Assembly: GCA_030704615.1 (NCBI GenBank)
Contig: CM060734.1
Location: 22,320,001 to 22,384,000 of the forward strand
Direction of reading: 5' to 3'
Length of the DNA stretch: 64,000 nt
From: Takakia lepidozioides
Lineage: Eukaryota; Streptophyta; Takakiopsida; Takakiales; Takakiaceae
The notes under the pieces: model-generated
Databases searched by the model: none
Seen by the model: only the letters and a program-made list of their open reading frames with translations
What the model was told of the DNA's origin: nothing
Part shown: one piece after another, positions 22,165 to 34,414 of the stretch
Layout of the letters: each line of letters starts with the position of its first letter
Position numbering within the stretch: position 1 is the first letter of the stretch
Program-made: the position numbers and the translations under genes

Positions 22165-24933
22165 ATGGCAAACAAAAAGAATAGTAGGGGAAGATCAAAT
22201 TACCTTGGCCAAAACACCAGAGAGAACTTAGCAACCCAAGCCTCTGTTGAAAAACAAAGAAAAGCTAGGAATGCACAGCGGATTAGGGAGTGGAGGATAC
22301 AGAAAAGGACAGGTCCTGTAGTGTCAAGTCTGGAGTCATGTCTGCAAATCCCTAAAGTCACAGAGAGGTACGAAAGGAAGCTTGCTGCAAATATTGTGAG
22401 AAGTCTAGATCAGTTTGAGCGGGTGAGTGATGAGGGTTGTGCGAGGCGCATGGTTGCTAGAGCCCTGTGTCATCCTAAGTTTAAAAGTATTGCCAGATGA
22501 TGTCAGAAACCGTAAGGAAGCGGATATGAACAAAGCTTTAATGACTAACCTGAATGTTACAATGCAACATGTTAAGAATGTCAGTCGGAAGGATAACCTA
22601 GCAGCCCGTAATAGCGTGCTTGCTATGGTTGCTGGTGTCAACATTCGGTGCAAATCTGCTGCTGCAAAAGTGTTAGGCGTGCATCCCCGAAATGTGGGAA
22701 AAGCTATGTCCAGACGTCGAATCATCGACGAGTATGGTTCGGCATTGTGGGCAGATGCACGCAGGGCTCAACGATGTGACAATATTAGTTCTGAAATTCA
22801 AAACATTGTGGTGGATTGGTGGACAGTTGAGACCCGCGTATCTCCAAACAAGAAGGATGTAACACGACAACGCATTGGGCCCAAAGTTTATACAACTCAT
22901 GCCACTCACTGGCTTATGGAGACTCAGGTATTGTGGCTCATCCTGACCTTATATACATCATCACTTTTTCAGTTCTAGTTTTCACAGAAGAGAAAATGAG
23001 ACTGAAGTGTTGCATCTCATGACTGAAATATGTTAAGAGGCCTTTCAAATATGATTCACTGTTTTCTTTGGTAATATTCTCTGCTCATTTACTACATTTG
23101 TGTCGATATACAGGACATGACAGTGAGAGTGCATGGACTATACCTTAGTCATAGTTCAATCACTTTGTATTGAATTGCATGGATTCCTAGGCCCTATTGC
23201 TATGATGCCCCATTTTTTTTTTTTTAATTGTCATTGTCATGAGTCCATCTATTGTACTGTTAGATTAGTCACATATGTTGTTAGTATGTATGGTATCTTG
23301 GAAGCAGCGATATGAATCCTCAGGAGGCTATTTATGTACATTGAAAGTGTGTTGTAGATCCTTTTGAGGATATGAAGAGGTATGTCCACAACCTGCTTGT
23401 TGCCTCTATGTTGCCTTAACCTCCTTTGTGCTCAGTTTATTAGTGGAAGAGTTGCAATGTACTGGTTTTGGAGCAGGAGTGCTGATTACATGTAAACTGT
23501 CAGTGGATGTTTGGTTGTCTAGTCTAAATGCATGACTTGCACATTGATTTATCCTTTCGTGCATGTTATAGTCCTTGAAGTATTCAAGTCATTCTGGACA
23601 GTGATGTCAATTTCCATGTTTCATTAATGTTTGACAATCCTTTTGCCATACTTTGGTCCTTTGACTGCTGAGACCTTTCACGTATGCTTTTGATTTGTTG
23701 AGTCCTTTGTTTGTTGAGTCATTCAATTGTCATAACCTTTACTTATTTAGTAATTCATGAGTCATGTAGTTCTTGAGATGTTGAGGTCCTGCAAGCATAG
23801 TCATTGGTCTACTATTATCCTTCCAATCCATATACTTAATTGTGTCCTTGTCATGCAACACAATACCTTCCTTTCAACAATGCATCCTAAGGTCACTTCA
23901 CAGTCATTTTCTTAGTGCTTAACATACCCTTCTGTCATGTCCTTCTCTTCAGATGCTTTCATTGTCTCATTGATCCTAGTCTAGGACATTCGTCATTCCA
24001 TCAGATCCGTACTCTTTACTAGACTCACTACTGTCAATATCCCTACCATCATACTTTGTCTTCATTTCAGTCTAAGAGGTTGCTTTTGAGAGGTCACGCA
24101 GAGCATCATGCAACCCCTGATGTTGGCTTAACCATTTCTTTATTTTCATTGTTGTCTTTGTGTGTTGGAGGAGACTTGTCATGTTTTTGTATTTTGCCCT
24201 ACAGAGCAAACATTTCCCTTCACAACATCCATCTTGAATGTCCTTACAGTCTTGTCAGTACAGTTTCCCCATTGGTCTGTGCTATTCTGGCAATGTTATT
24301 GCGTTTACAATTTGTACCCGGCCTTCTTTGTGGGTTTTCTGACATGGTGCAGCTGCTGGTTGGCAGACTGAGTTCTTTTTGCGATTTCAGCAGAAAAACC
24401 CTACAGTGAAGATCAGGCAGCGGCACATGTCAATCCCTGGAAACCTGTGAAGCTTCAACCAACAGACCTTGTAAGTGTGCGTCGGACTATCCTTGAAGCT
24501 TCGGATGATGAGGCTGAGTTTGGTGGGGATGGCCAATCCCTTGCAGCCATTGTTCAAGCTGGGGATAACTTTGTCGTGAATGCTGAACCTGATAATGTTT
24601 GGGGAGTTGACTTCTATCCAGTGTGACATGCCCTTGCACATTGTGCAAGCAAACTTTGAGGACCATTGGGGTTGCAAGTGGCATGCAGGTGAACATGTTG
24701 TCCGAGGGAGGTGGTATGAGCCGAGTGGGAATGGGCAGAAATATTACATTCTGCTAGAGGATAAGCCTCATGCCTATGTGTTCTCTCATCTCATCAGGGC
24801 TGCAATGTTTCAAATGCCCCCAGGGTTGCATAGGGTGAAAGGGAACAGAGTAGTGTATGAGCTTGGTGGTGACACCCTGTCACAAATTAGGAGTTCGATA
24901 GAACAATTGGATGGTCCTGATGATGGATTTTAG
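22165..24933 (+). pseudogene. Unrecognised multi-exon gene remnant, frameshifted
   Basis: The first part (from ATG at 22165) encodes a basic protein (MANKKNSRGRSNYLG) and shifts frame near 22490. It continues as a conserved-looking block (AARNSVLAMVAGVNIRCKS, VLGVHPRNVGKAMSRR, VVDWWTVETRVSPNKKDV, HATHWLMETQ) up to a GT after 22928. A long AT-rich stretch follows, then 24382-24933 encodes an acidic segment and a compact domain (HWGCKWHAGEHVVRGRWYE, YILLEDKPHAYVFSHLIR) with another frameshift near 24624. I cannot place it in a known family. The WW and VSPN features would fit a transposon-encoded protein, but this is unproven. Confidence 0.4.
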
Positions 24934-25870
24934 GATGTGTTTCTGAACTCCCTTTATCCACATAGGTTGAACATCATAGTTTGACATTATGAGCCTTCTG
25001 GTCATCATAGCATTTTGGTGGTGCAGTCCGTTCTTGCCATTATGAAGCAGTTAAGTATTGCTAATGATCATGACTGCAATATTTATGAGACAGTAAGACT
25101 GAACATAGTGGACTCTTTCTGTGTACTACTGTCATAAAATGTACATGTCTGCCAATTCTAAGTGTTATCATATCTTGTGTTATCATACCTGTGTGAAGTA
25201 CTAATTCTATGGGCTGCAGACAGTCTATTGGCTGCATTGGGCAGCAATTCCCGCAAAGGAATTTGAGGTTCAACTCCTCAATAGGCTTCCTCCTCAATTT
25301 GAGATCAATGTACCTACTTTCACTTTTATAAGATTTTTGTGGGACATGTATGATGCCTCCCTACTTGTACAAATTACCTGAACCGAAGCAAGGACAGGTG
25401 GAAGGCACAGATCTAACCCAAGTCTTCAGTTTTGAAATTGATCAACCTAATGAAGAGGGGAGAGAAAGTGAGAGGAATTGCTGACAGAAGTGATTGAAGT
25501 ACCTTCTTCGGGATCGGAGGATGTGCCATTGCATGTCGAAAACAAGAAAGAACGTCAACCAGACCAGAGGGTGTGCCACAGTTTGCCACCAACAATGCAA
25601 TTGAAAGGGGAACGGCCTACTGTTGAGAGCAGCAAATTTGGGTCAAGAGGGCCTGCAGCAAAGGGAACGGGTCTTGCTCAAGACCATTTATTGCAGCCCG
25701 CTGGAATGCAAAGGCTGAAATGGCCAAAGATGGTGGAGGTACTAGCTATGTTCAAATCACTATTGGTCAAACTGGGGCAGCTCAAGCCACTCTTTACTGG
25801 TGTGAGAGAAGAGAAGAAGAGTGGGTGCCTCATGTCTATAGAATTATCACAGATATGGGGGTCAGGTCAG
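24934..25870. other. Unassigned region
   Basis: No gene is recognised. Short open frames exist (for example 25478-25969), but only its last part, from about 25880, resembles a PPR segment. Confidence 0.4.
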
Positions 25871-26460
25871 CAAATGCACCAAGAAGGTGCAAAGCCAAGC
25901 AAGATCACCTTCCTGGGCATACCTACAGATGCATGCGCTAGCCCAGTAGACCTGGAACGGGGCAGGTAGGTCCACCAAGGCATAATCAAAACTGGATTTG
26001 AGGCAGATGTCCATGGGGGAACAGCCCTTGTCTATATGGATTGCAAGTGTGGGAGTCTGGAAAATGCACAACAAGTGTTTGACAGGGTGTTCAGCCAAGA
26101 AGCGGTCTCATGGAGTGTGATGATCACAGGATATGTCCAGCATATGTGTGGGATTGGGGCTCTGGAAACCTGTGAGCAGATGATGTGGGTGGCAATGAAG
26201 CCCAATCAGGTGTCGCCCTTTTGCGTTTACAATACATGTGCAAGCTGGGCAACCTTGGGAAGGGGCAAAGAGGTCCATGCTGATATCATGGGGGCTGGAA
26301 TTTTTCCAAGTACCAATCTGAACACACCCTCATGGACAGGTACGCCAAATAAGCGAGCATCAGAGATGCAAAGGGAGTGTGTGATTGTAGGGCTGAACGA
26401 GATGTGGTGTCATCGAATGCAATGATTGCAGGAAATGCTCAGCCTGGTCATGAGGGAGGA
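25870..26460 (+). pseudogene. Pentatricopeptide-repeat (PPR, PLS-type) pseudogene fragment
   Basis: Translated pieces follow plant organellar PPR repeats: KITFLGIPTDACASPVDLE, then MDCKCGSLENAQQVFDRV, VSWSVMITGYVQH, MKPNQV, and after a frame change ERDVVSSNAMIAGNAQ. An in-frame TAG near 25969 stands where Gln is expected. PPR proteins bind organellar RNA. This piece is short, interrupted and has no start or C-terminal domain, so it is a dead fragment. Confidence 0.75.
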
Positions 26461-27480
26461 TCTGGAGAGTGGATCAGATCCATGCGCAAGGAGCCAGCGA
26501 GCTCAATCAGAGGTGCGACTTCGAAAGGAAGGGATGGGCATCACCAAGAGGGTGGGGTGGTGCATGATTCTGTTGTTGCTGGTATGGGTAGACATGAGAG
26601 GACAGATAAGAGTGCTTTGGTGGCTGGATCACAGGTACATATGATTGCCACAACATCAAACAGTCTGAGGCATGGTCAATGCAACAATGGTGGAAGGCGA
26701 GACACCCATGTCAACTCAAAGAAAAGCACTTGCTTGCACTACAGCAAAGAGAAAGGATACTATTCTAACATGAGGCCCAATCCTATGACGCTGCCAGAAG
26801 GCCAAAGTACAAGTCTGGGAACCTTGGATCATCCAGAGTCCAACCAGCCTGTTTACGCTTCTTTTAAAGAATTAACATATCTTGTGTATGTTGGATTTGC
26901 AGGTACTCTTATGAAAACAAAGCTAGGCAACAAGTATGCCTTGTTGTCCATTCACCATCAATCTGGAGAGGTGGGAGTCAGCCCAATGGCAGACCCAACG
27001 TCTTCCCTCACGTCTCAGTTTCTGGAAGGAGAGCTCTTGGTGCAACGTGGGTGCCCTGGAGTTATAGTTTCATGCGAAAGGGCAGAATGGAGTGATGAGT
27101 TTGACAAGATGTGTGAACAGTATGAAATCAGGCATGAGAGGGATGTTCCGCATTACCATGTGTTGATGGAATGGGTGACTGAAGCACTCAAGACAGGGTT
27201 GGCTGTGTTGGCAGAGTCAGCAGAGGGTGACTGGGAGAAAAGCTTTTGCTTGGCTCTCATGGGCCACATCCTATCCACGCAATTCGAGGCAAGACACCCA
27301 TCTGTCCATGTACCAGCAGAAGGGGTGCACATATCTATGGTGGACTGCTCTCGGAAAAAAAGACTGTTTATTCTTGGGATACAAGGACTGCAATGTCCAA
27401 GACCAAACAATGGAGGCAAAGCGAGTCTGGGAGCTGAAAGATGGCTCTGGCGAGGTATGGAGCAGGAACTGTTTTGAGCT
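26461..27480 (+). pseudogene. Decayed retroelement integrase within a long open frame
   Basis: A single open frame at 26377-27477 runs from the end of the PPR remnant into an integrase-like segment (LLSIHHQSGEVGVSP, then RGCPGVIVSCERAEW, MCEQYEIRHERDVPHYH, then ESAEGDWEKSFCLALMGH). The position of the second catalytic Asp, normally SDRG/SDxG, holds Cys (VSCERAEW), so it would be inactive. The open frame is likely fortuitous. It probably records insertion of a Ty3-type element near the PPR fragment. Confidence 0.5.
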
Positions 27481-28140
27481 TAAAATATTGTGCCTACTGA
27501 GTGTGCCTTATGACCCTGGAGGAAAGGCTGGTTGTGGTGCAAGCTCAAGGCTGGAGCAAGGGTTTGCAGTCAAGAGATGGCTTTGGCAAATTCTGGATCA
27601 GAAGCAGGCAAGACTTGGAGATTCCACCACATGGAGGGTCTTGGAGGATGAATCACTGCAGATGGAGGTTGGGGTGATGGCCATCATGGTGCGAGGAGGG
27701 AATGTATCTTTGTTGGTGCATTTCTGAAGGGACCAACGATGAGCACATCGTGAGGTTGTGTCCCTTCTGTGAACAGCTAAGTCCACTCTCCCTTACAACT
27801 GCCATCTTCTCGCAATTTCAAAACTCTACATAGAATGGCCATGAGCAAGTGTGTACTCCTGGAGTTTATGATCCTAGTAGGGATAGCGTGAAATGAAGGA
27901 ACCTGAGGTACTACCGATCATCATACAGAGAATCATGACATCCAAAAATTCATTGGGCCTGAAAAAACCAATAACTTTCTTTAAGGTTATTCATTGTCCA
28001 GTCGTGAGGTCCTTGGAAGAGTAAATTCTTTCTCTGCAAGCACTGCAGCATAAATAGGCAGCCATACAAGAGGGACTTCTTCCCCTCAATCCTACACAAA
28101 AGATTAGCTCCCTTATAGTAGCCCCCCTACACACCTTGGA
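27481..28140. other. Unassigned region
   Basis: The open frame ending at 27727 has no recognisable domain, and the rest is non-coding in appearance. Confidence 0.4.
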
Positions 28141-28158
28141 CTGCCCTATAATGCAAAC

Positions 28159-29706
28159 TTAGCAATACCCCTTCCAATGTTGGGGCTTCTTCTTCTTTTT
28201 TTTGTGCCGAGATTCAACATCTTGGCCAGAAGCACCCTGAACTTCTGACAAGTTGTTGCTGGGCTTGCCAGGAGCGGAATTTTGCGAGCGCAATGCATGA
28301 CCAGATGATGTTGATGGTGAATGTGGGCTGTGTGAGTGCTTGGACACAGCCTTCACAAGCCCGTCTGGTGTAATGGTGTCAACTGCAATTCCATCACTCA
28401 TTATGATAGGTGTAACGGAAGCACCCTGAACCTGGATTGCTAAGCCAGACTGTCTGGTATTGTCCCACTCACATGTCAATTTTTTTTCAGAGCAACAATC
28501 TTGCTTGAAGATCACATTTTTCCCCCCATTCTCCAACATCACTTTTGAACCATTGTATCATATGACCTTCTTGCTTAAAATTTGAACCTCACTACTACTA
28601 CTACTGTCACTCTCTGATTCAGACTTCTTGGTAGGTGCAAAATCCATACCCTTGCTTTCATGTATCTTTACCTTAACTTTTGTCTCAGGACTGCACTTCT
28701 CAATTTTTACTGTTGCCAAGAGTGGAGGAGGTGCGATTGCCAGGAGTGGAGGAGGTGTTGCCAGGAGTGGAGGTGTTGGCAGAGGTCCCGTCCTTGCATA
28801 TCCATCGGGATCCTTCAGTCTTGGTGGTGATGTACTACCCAAGATTGGGGTGAAAGCCGACCCAATGTTCTTGACTCCTTCAGCAGAGGCTGTTGTGGCG
28901 GTGTTCAATGGGAGGCTGTGCTCAGAAGTATTCGGAAACATGCCATGACCTGCACATAGGAGAATGGTCACATCAGAATTTCGGCCACGCTCCCTATGTT
29001 GTACAGCCAATCCTAAATCCACCTACAATTGAAATACTTCTAGGATTTGTGAGGGGTGACAGTAATACCCTCAAGCTCAGACTCCAGCCAGGAAGGGAAT
29101 GTCCGTTCATCACTGCTCTTTCGCCTCTTTCGATGGTGGCGGTGTTCTTTTCTATCACTCCTATGCTTGTGGTCCTTGTGCCTATCTTTCACCCCTTGAA
29201 CTGCTACTGGCTCCATGTAGGTGGGGGGGATTTCCCTCTGCAACCACTGTTTGCTCAGGTAATGGTGGAACCACACCCAATTTCCCGTCCTTGTTTGTCA
29301 ATCCCATGTTGACAACAGCTGTGGCCGCTAGTAGGGTGATAAGTGTTGGAGCCTGTGATAGGATTTCAGTGGGAGGAGGATGAAGCTCAGGTGGCATGTG
29401 GACTGCCTTAGGTGAGGCCTTCAGTCCTGACCTTGGTTGTCCATGCTCTGAGTGGCTGCTGTCTGAATCAGAGCCTGTGGAAGTGTATGAGCTCCTTTCA
29501 GATGAATGTGTGTTGACAACAGGTCCATGTGCCAGCTGGGTCTCAGGTTGTATCAGATCATCCCCACCACATGGAGTGTCCTTTTCAAATGTAAGTTGAG
29601 CCTGCAACACATTGGTAAGAGGTGGAATATGAAGCTCAGATGCAACTCCGCTGGAAGCTTCTTGCTTTGCTGGTAATCCATCACCTGCAATTAAATAACA
29701 ATGCAC
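28159..29706 (-). pseudogene. Unrecognised Ser/His/Lys-rich low-complexity gene remnant
   Basis: On the minus strand, consecutive open pieces (29182-29706, 29040-29276, 28558-29022, 28159-28542) encode Ser/Asp-rich (TGSDSDSSHSE), His/Arg/Lys-rich (DRKEHRHHRKRRKSSDE) and Pro-Leu repeat (PPLLATPPPLLA) segments. Introns could join some of them, but no certain splice model was found. The composition resembles nuclear RNA-binding or chromatin proteins, too weak a clue for a function. The exon at 30560-30953 may belong upstream. Confidence 0.35.
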
Positions 29707-30520
29707 GTGGTTTAATTATGTTATGTCATTTCTCAATTCCTTGCAACCATGCCCACTCTCTAGTTATGCCAATCTATGTCAAAGGCTGTGCCCATCCTGA
29801 CCTGTAATGAAGCCTAAACACCATGCCATGTTAATGAAATGAAGGAAATGAGATCTATGAAAATGACATCATGGAATGGAAGGGAATGACATTATGACCT
29901 GAAAGGAGTGCCCTACATCAAGCATGACATTCAATGACATATTATACCATGACAAATTCTATGACACCCATGATACAATGAACCCAATCCCTTACATGAC
30001 CTGAAGGAACATGAAACTACAAGCAATGACACAACATGACGGAAAACAACCGTAAGCAACACTCATGACAAGAAATGAGATGCCAGACTTGTAGTACCTG
30101 AGGATTTGTAATGAGTTCATGAACTGGAAAGGAGTTAGAATTCCACACTAACGCCAGACAGCCGGAAAAGATCCTACAGTAAAGGAAATGAAGGACAATG
30201 GAAAGGGAGCAACATGACTTGCCATATTTCATAGGGCAGAAAAAAACTGGACTACTCTCATCGCTGTCCTTGGAAACAACTGAAGTTCATTAACCATACC
30301 TGGAAAGGGACCAGCATGACTTGCCAGAAATCATGTCAAAAAAAAATCATCGACTAATGTCATAGCTGACCTTGCATACGCCTAATGTTCATTGCTAACA
30401 ATCTGGAAAATGAGCAGCATGACTTGCCATAACTCATATGTAAATCTCACCTGAAGTTCAATCATCCCTGACCCTGCAAACACCTGAAGTTCATTGCCAA
30501 CATTCTGGTAAATAAATGAA
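29707..30520. repeat. Degenerate repeats around CATGACTTGCCA
   Basis: A motif like GGAAA-G-AGCA-CATGACTTGCCA recurs near 30205, 30305 and 30405, followed each time by a variable stretch and TGAAGTTCATTGCCAAC-like sequence, giving an approximately 100-bp degenerate tandem repeat. Confidence 0.55.
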
Positions 30521-30559
30521 AAACCCTTTGCAAGCACTAAAACACACAAGAAGGAAAAT

Positions 30560-30953
30560 ACCTTTCAGTTCATGTCGGGCCTTCCTCATTTGCATCCACC
30601 TTCGTCGTTCTGCAGGCACTTGAACAGCAGGGCTGGCCTTCACTTCAGGATGCATGGGGCCATACCCAAACGATTTCCACCATTCAGGATGGAGGAGTTG
30701 CCCACATGAAACACGGGCACACTTGTTTGAGCCCTGTAGATGCATTCCAAGATAGTAGGGGTGATATATGCATCTGCAGGATAGGGTCACCACATCCCAG
30801 TAAGGATACCATCCTTCGCAAAGAGGACATGCATTCAATGCAATGGTGGCTTGTGGCGTTGTCTGGCATGGTGGATGAAGGATGGGCATGGGCACGGTCT
30901 TTACATGTGTCCCATCCTTCATCTTCTGGATTTGTTCTGCCACACCCCAGCAA
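30560..30953 (-). CDS. Possible exon with Cys/His zinc-binding segment
   Basis: The minus strand has an open frame with CPLCEGWYPYWDVV, then CRCIYHPYYLGMHL, then CARVSCGQLLHPEWW. The Cys and His spacing suggests a RING-like or treble-clef zinc site. It ends near 30560 where a GTATTT could be a splice donor. No start context or partner exon could be fixed. It might be the 5' exon of the remnant at 28159-29706. Confidence 0.35.
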
Positions 30954-30999
30954 TGCTTAGTCTCAGTTCACACAAACATCCACTGTTACAACCTGAATA

Positions 31000-31470
31000 C
31001 AAGGAGCTGACAAACAAAAAAGTGTACAGACCATATGTCACTACCTCACTATTGCCTAGAAAAATGATCCTATTACAGTGTATAGTATATCTTCAGTTTC
31101 CTGAAGGGCATGCTCTCTATTTCAAGTGTGTCGGATCACCACTCTATGGCAAAGGTTGTTGCTTTGAGATGGATCAGTTCTTGAGTGCAGATAGAGAATG
31201 AAAGTCAGAGTCACACAAAACTACGACCATACTTTTATGAGAATCTACCTGACAAATTAGAGGCAATCCCTGTATGCTTACACATTGGTACCGTACGAAC
31301 AATCAGAGTTTTCTGTATGAGCTCCAAGTGAGAGCCCAAAAATGTTGGTACAAACTTGTTTCCATATCATGTTAATTTCCATATCATGTTTGGGATCACA
31401 GACTTCTTTCCCCTTTCACACTGCACTAAGCAGGGGTGACCTCATTCACACAAATTTTGTGAAGTATATT
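31000..31470. other. Unassigned region
   Basis: No gene, repeat or motif is recognised. Confidence 0.4.
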
Positions 31471-32987
31471 TCACAATACAACATTAATTTCAATGGCAGA
31501 GCAACAAATTGTACTTTCCACGGCAAGAATGATGCCAGCATTACTATCACTGCCTAAATGGAATTCGGATACACAAACATTCGAGGGCATCAGCAAAAAT
31601 GATGAATGCGTAAGGGAAAGGTTCTCCTGGAAAGTACCACACAAACATTGCTTCTCCTTCTCGCAAACCTCCTTGACATGTGTTGCCTTCGAAATTCGAA
31701 TTTGCTGGTCTTCGAGAAGACTAGAGGCATCTTTATAACTTCCCTCGATCTCCTGCACATGCTTAAGGTAAAAACGTTGCAAGACCATTGCCTCTGCCAA
31801 TTCGCTTTGTAGTTGGGCAACACATTCAGTTTGGGAGTGCAAGCTTTTCCGAATTGTCTCCGCCTGCACCTTTAAGTCCACAATTTTTCCAGCATTAGGG
31901 TCATGGTGCCTTAGAGCCTCCTGCAAAACACTTTGGCATTGCTCCAGCCGCCTGCCTGTGTCTCTCTGGGCGGATTCTCGAGTATGGAGCTCCGACTTTT
32001 TGGAGTTGAAAGCAACATTCTCACGCTCCATCAGCGATTGTCTATCCCGCATCTGAGTTCACAACACCTTGACCTTCTCCAGTTCAGTATCATGTATACC
32101 AGTGTAGTTCTGGATCTTCTTGTTTGCAGCCTCAATTTCCTTCTCTTTCATGGCCACCAACTCTTGTATGTTCTCAATCTCTGTGTTCAGTAGTGTGGAG
32201 AACCGGGAGTGGTGGTCGATGGGACTTGACCGGTTGACAATGTTGACTGCAACTTTTGGTGGAGGTTGTCGAGTCATGCCAGACCCACCTCGGGCCACTT
32301 CTTGGTTCGCCTTAATTCAGACAAAAATGCATTTTGTCTTTCCATGATCCCTGGACAGGAAGGCTCACGAGAGGTGACATCTTTGTACTTCGCAGCTTGC
32401 ATCTTGCTAGTTTCCACTGCAAACCTTGCCCAATCAATCAACACTCCACTGTTCCGCTGAGCCACAAATCCTTTGGCAATTTGGAGACCCAACACATTGT
32501 TCTGGACGGTGGCCCGCAGGTATATCCTTGTATACAGCTCCTCCACCTCCCTCCTCAACAGTGTATTGTGATTGTTCTTGTACTTGAATCCATTCCGATC
32601 TTTTGGGCCCCACAATTTTACACAGTCGGAGTAAGTTGAGTACTTGTCGTTATCTCCAGCAAAGTCTTTTCTAGGGTCCAACCCTACACTGCAGAGCTTC
32701 ATAACATCACAAAAATACCACAATGGGTATCCCTGGAGACCTACGGTGAAGAAATCAAAATCCGGAGCTAAGACTTTTTCCATGATCTCAGGACCTACAG
32801 TGTCGTCCATGTCGTCGTTGACATCCATAAAGTCGGTTGGTTCACAATAGGCGCAGTCACCACGCCTTTTGCAACTCTCACACACTAGATACTTGCAGAT
32901 TGTCTCTGTCACGACTAGGCCACAATAGCAATCTCTCCGTGTATCGAATTGTCGAGCATTCAACCTGAGCGCATATATGCGCGGCAT
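31471..32987 (-). pseudogene. Cys-rich plus coiled-coil protein gene, broken
   Basis: From 32987 the minus strand encodes about 237 residues with an N-terminal Cys cluster (CYCGLVV, then CESCKRRGDCAYC), an acidic linker and a folded-looking segment. The frame shifts near 32290 and continues at 32298 into a long coiled coil (IENIQELVAMKEKEIEAA, then RRLEQCQSVLQEAL). One TGA near 32059 separates two parts in the same frame; CGA to TGA is the simplest explanation. No family was recognised. Confidence 0.45.
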
Positions 32988-34414
32988 ATTTCAGCCCATC
33001 GCTCCATCAGGACCCCTACGCGCTATAGTCAGCTCTGGAGTACTTTTCCCACTTCAGATATTTCCAGTGAAGATATCGGAGAGTGCTAATTTGAAAACCC
33101 TCACACAACAATGAACCCTGGGCCAAATGTTTGTTGGATCTACAGAAGTAGAATGACTATACTAACATAAGAAGGACCTTTCATACTCTAAACACACTAT
33201 GACTACGTAGGAAAAGAGATGATAAGCATGCACACTGTAGACAGACTGCAGGGAGAAGTCGAAGGACGGTGGTGAAGAGAGACGAGTCCAGCAGCAAAGA
33301 GTGGAGTCACCGCCAAAAGAACGTCTAATTCGGACGCTCACGAGCTGCAATGAAGTGTGTCTGGGACGTGGCCTGTTGCCATTCGATCATCATCATCTTC
33401 ATTACCTAGAGTCGTAGGTTTTCATGTCACCTGTAACCACCGGTGGTTGTCATCCCGCGAGCGCCGCGAACGGCATTTTAAGTCTGCTCGACTCACATGG
33501 ACTTAAGAAGACAAGGCTGGCATGCGCTCAAAGATTTGAGGGCTCATTACTGTCGTCTCTCTCACCTTTGTACTCATTTGCATGGAGCTCCACTTCAGCT
33601 TCCATGGCGGTTGGAGCATGTAACGTACCAGCGCTGTGAAAAGGACTTGCGATTTGGAGCCATACAGATTTCATAAATTTTTTTGTAAGGATTCATTATA
33701 ACGTCCAAGGATGAAATTTGCAAAAGATCATTGGTCATTGTTATATATATATATATATATATAAAATTCTTTTTAAATCAAATTTAATTCAAATGAAATC
33801 AACCAGGAAAAACGATGAATATGTGCATGAGGGGAGGCTCAGGTCATGCAATTTAGTACATAGTGCTTTTATATGCTTGGAGCCTTACACTTTCTCTTAA
33901 GACATTGTGTCATTTTGACAAAGATTTCATGTCCTTTTCGTTGGCGCTCAAAAGGTGTCATTACATGGAACAAATTGGTTAGATTATTTTCTAGTAGAGG
34001 GTCATTGCACCCAAGGATCCTCTAAGTCCATCATGAAGTAGTACCTAGACATCTAAAGCCTAGATGGAGTCAATGTACATGACAATTAGGCTACATCTCC
34101 AAGTCCTATCAACATCCTCTAGTGTGTTATGTTTAATTGATGGAATTGTTACATCACGCAAAAGGACTTTGCATGACAGCCTAATCTTGGTCAATTTGCA
34201 ATCTGTAAAGTGATTTAGAATCTTTGTCATATATGTAACAGTTTTGTGGTGTTATATTCCTACTTCAGATTCAAAGAAGAAGTATACATAGTCCTTGATT
34301 GCATACATCTATTACTGTAACAGCAAAATGAGACACCCGAACATGCTTTGACCCTACTATCATTCCAACAACTTTATCTATTTCCAGCCCCTCAATTCGT
34401 CTGAGCACTACTAG
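32988..34414. other. Unassigned AT-rich region
   Basis: No gene is recognised. A (TA)n microsatellite lies at 33742-33763. Confidence 0.5.
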
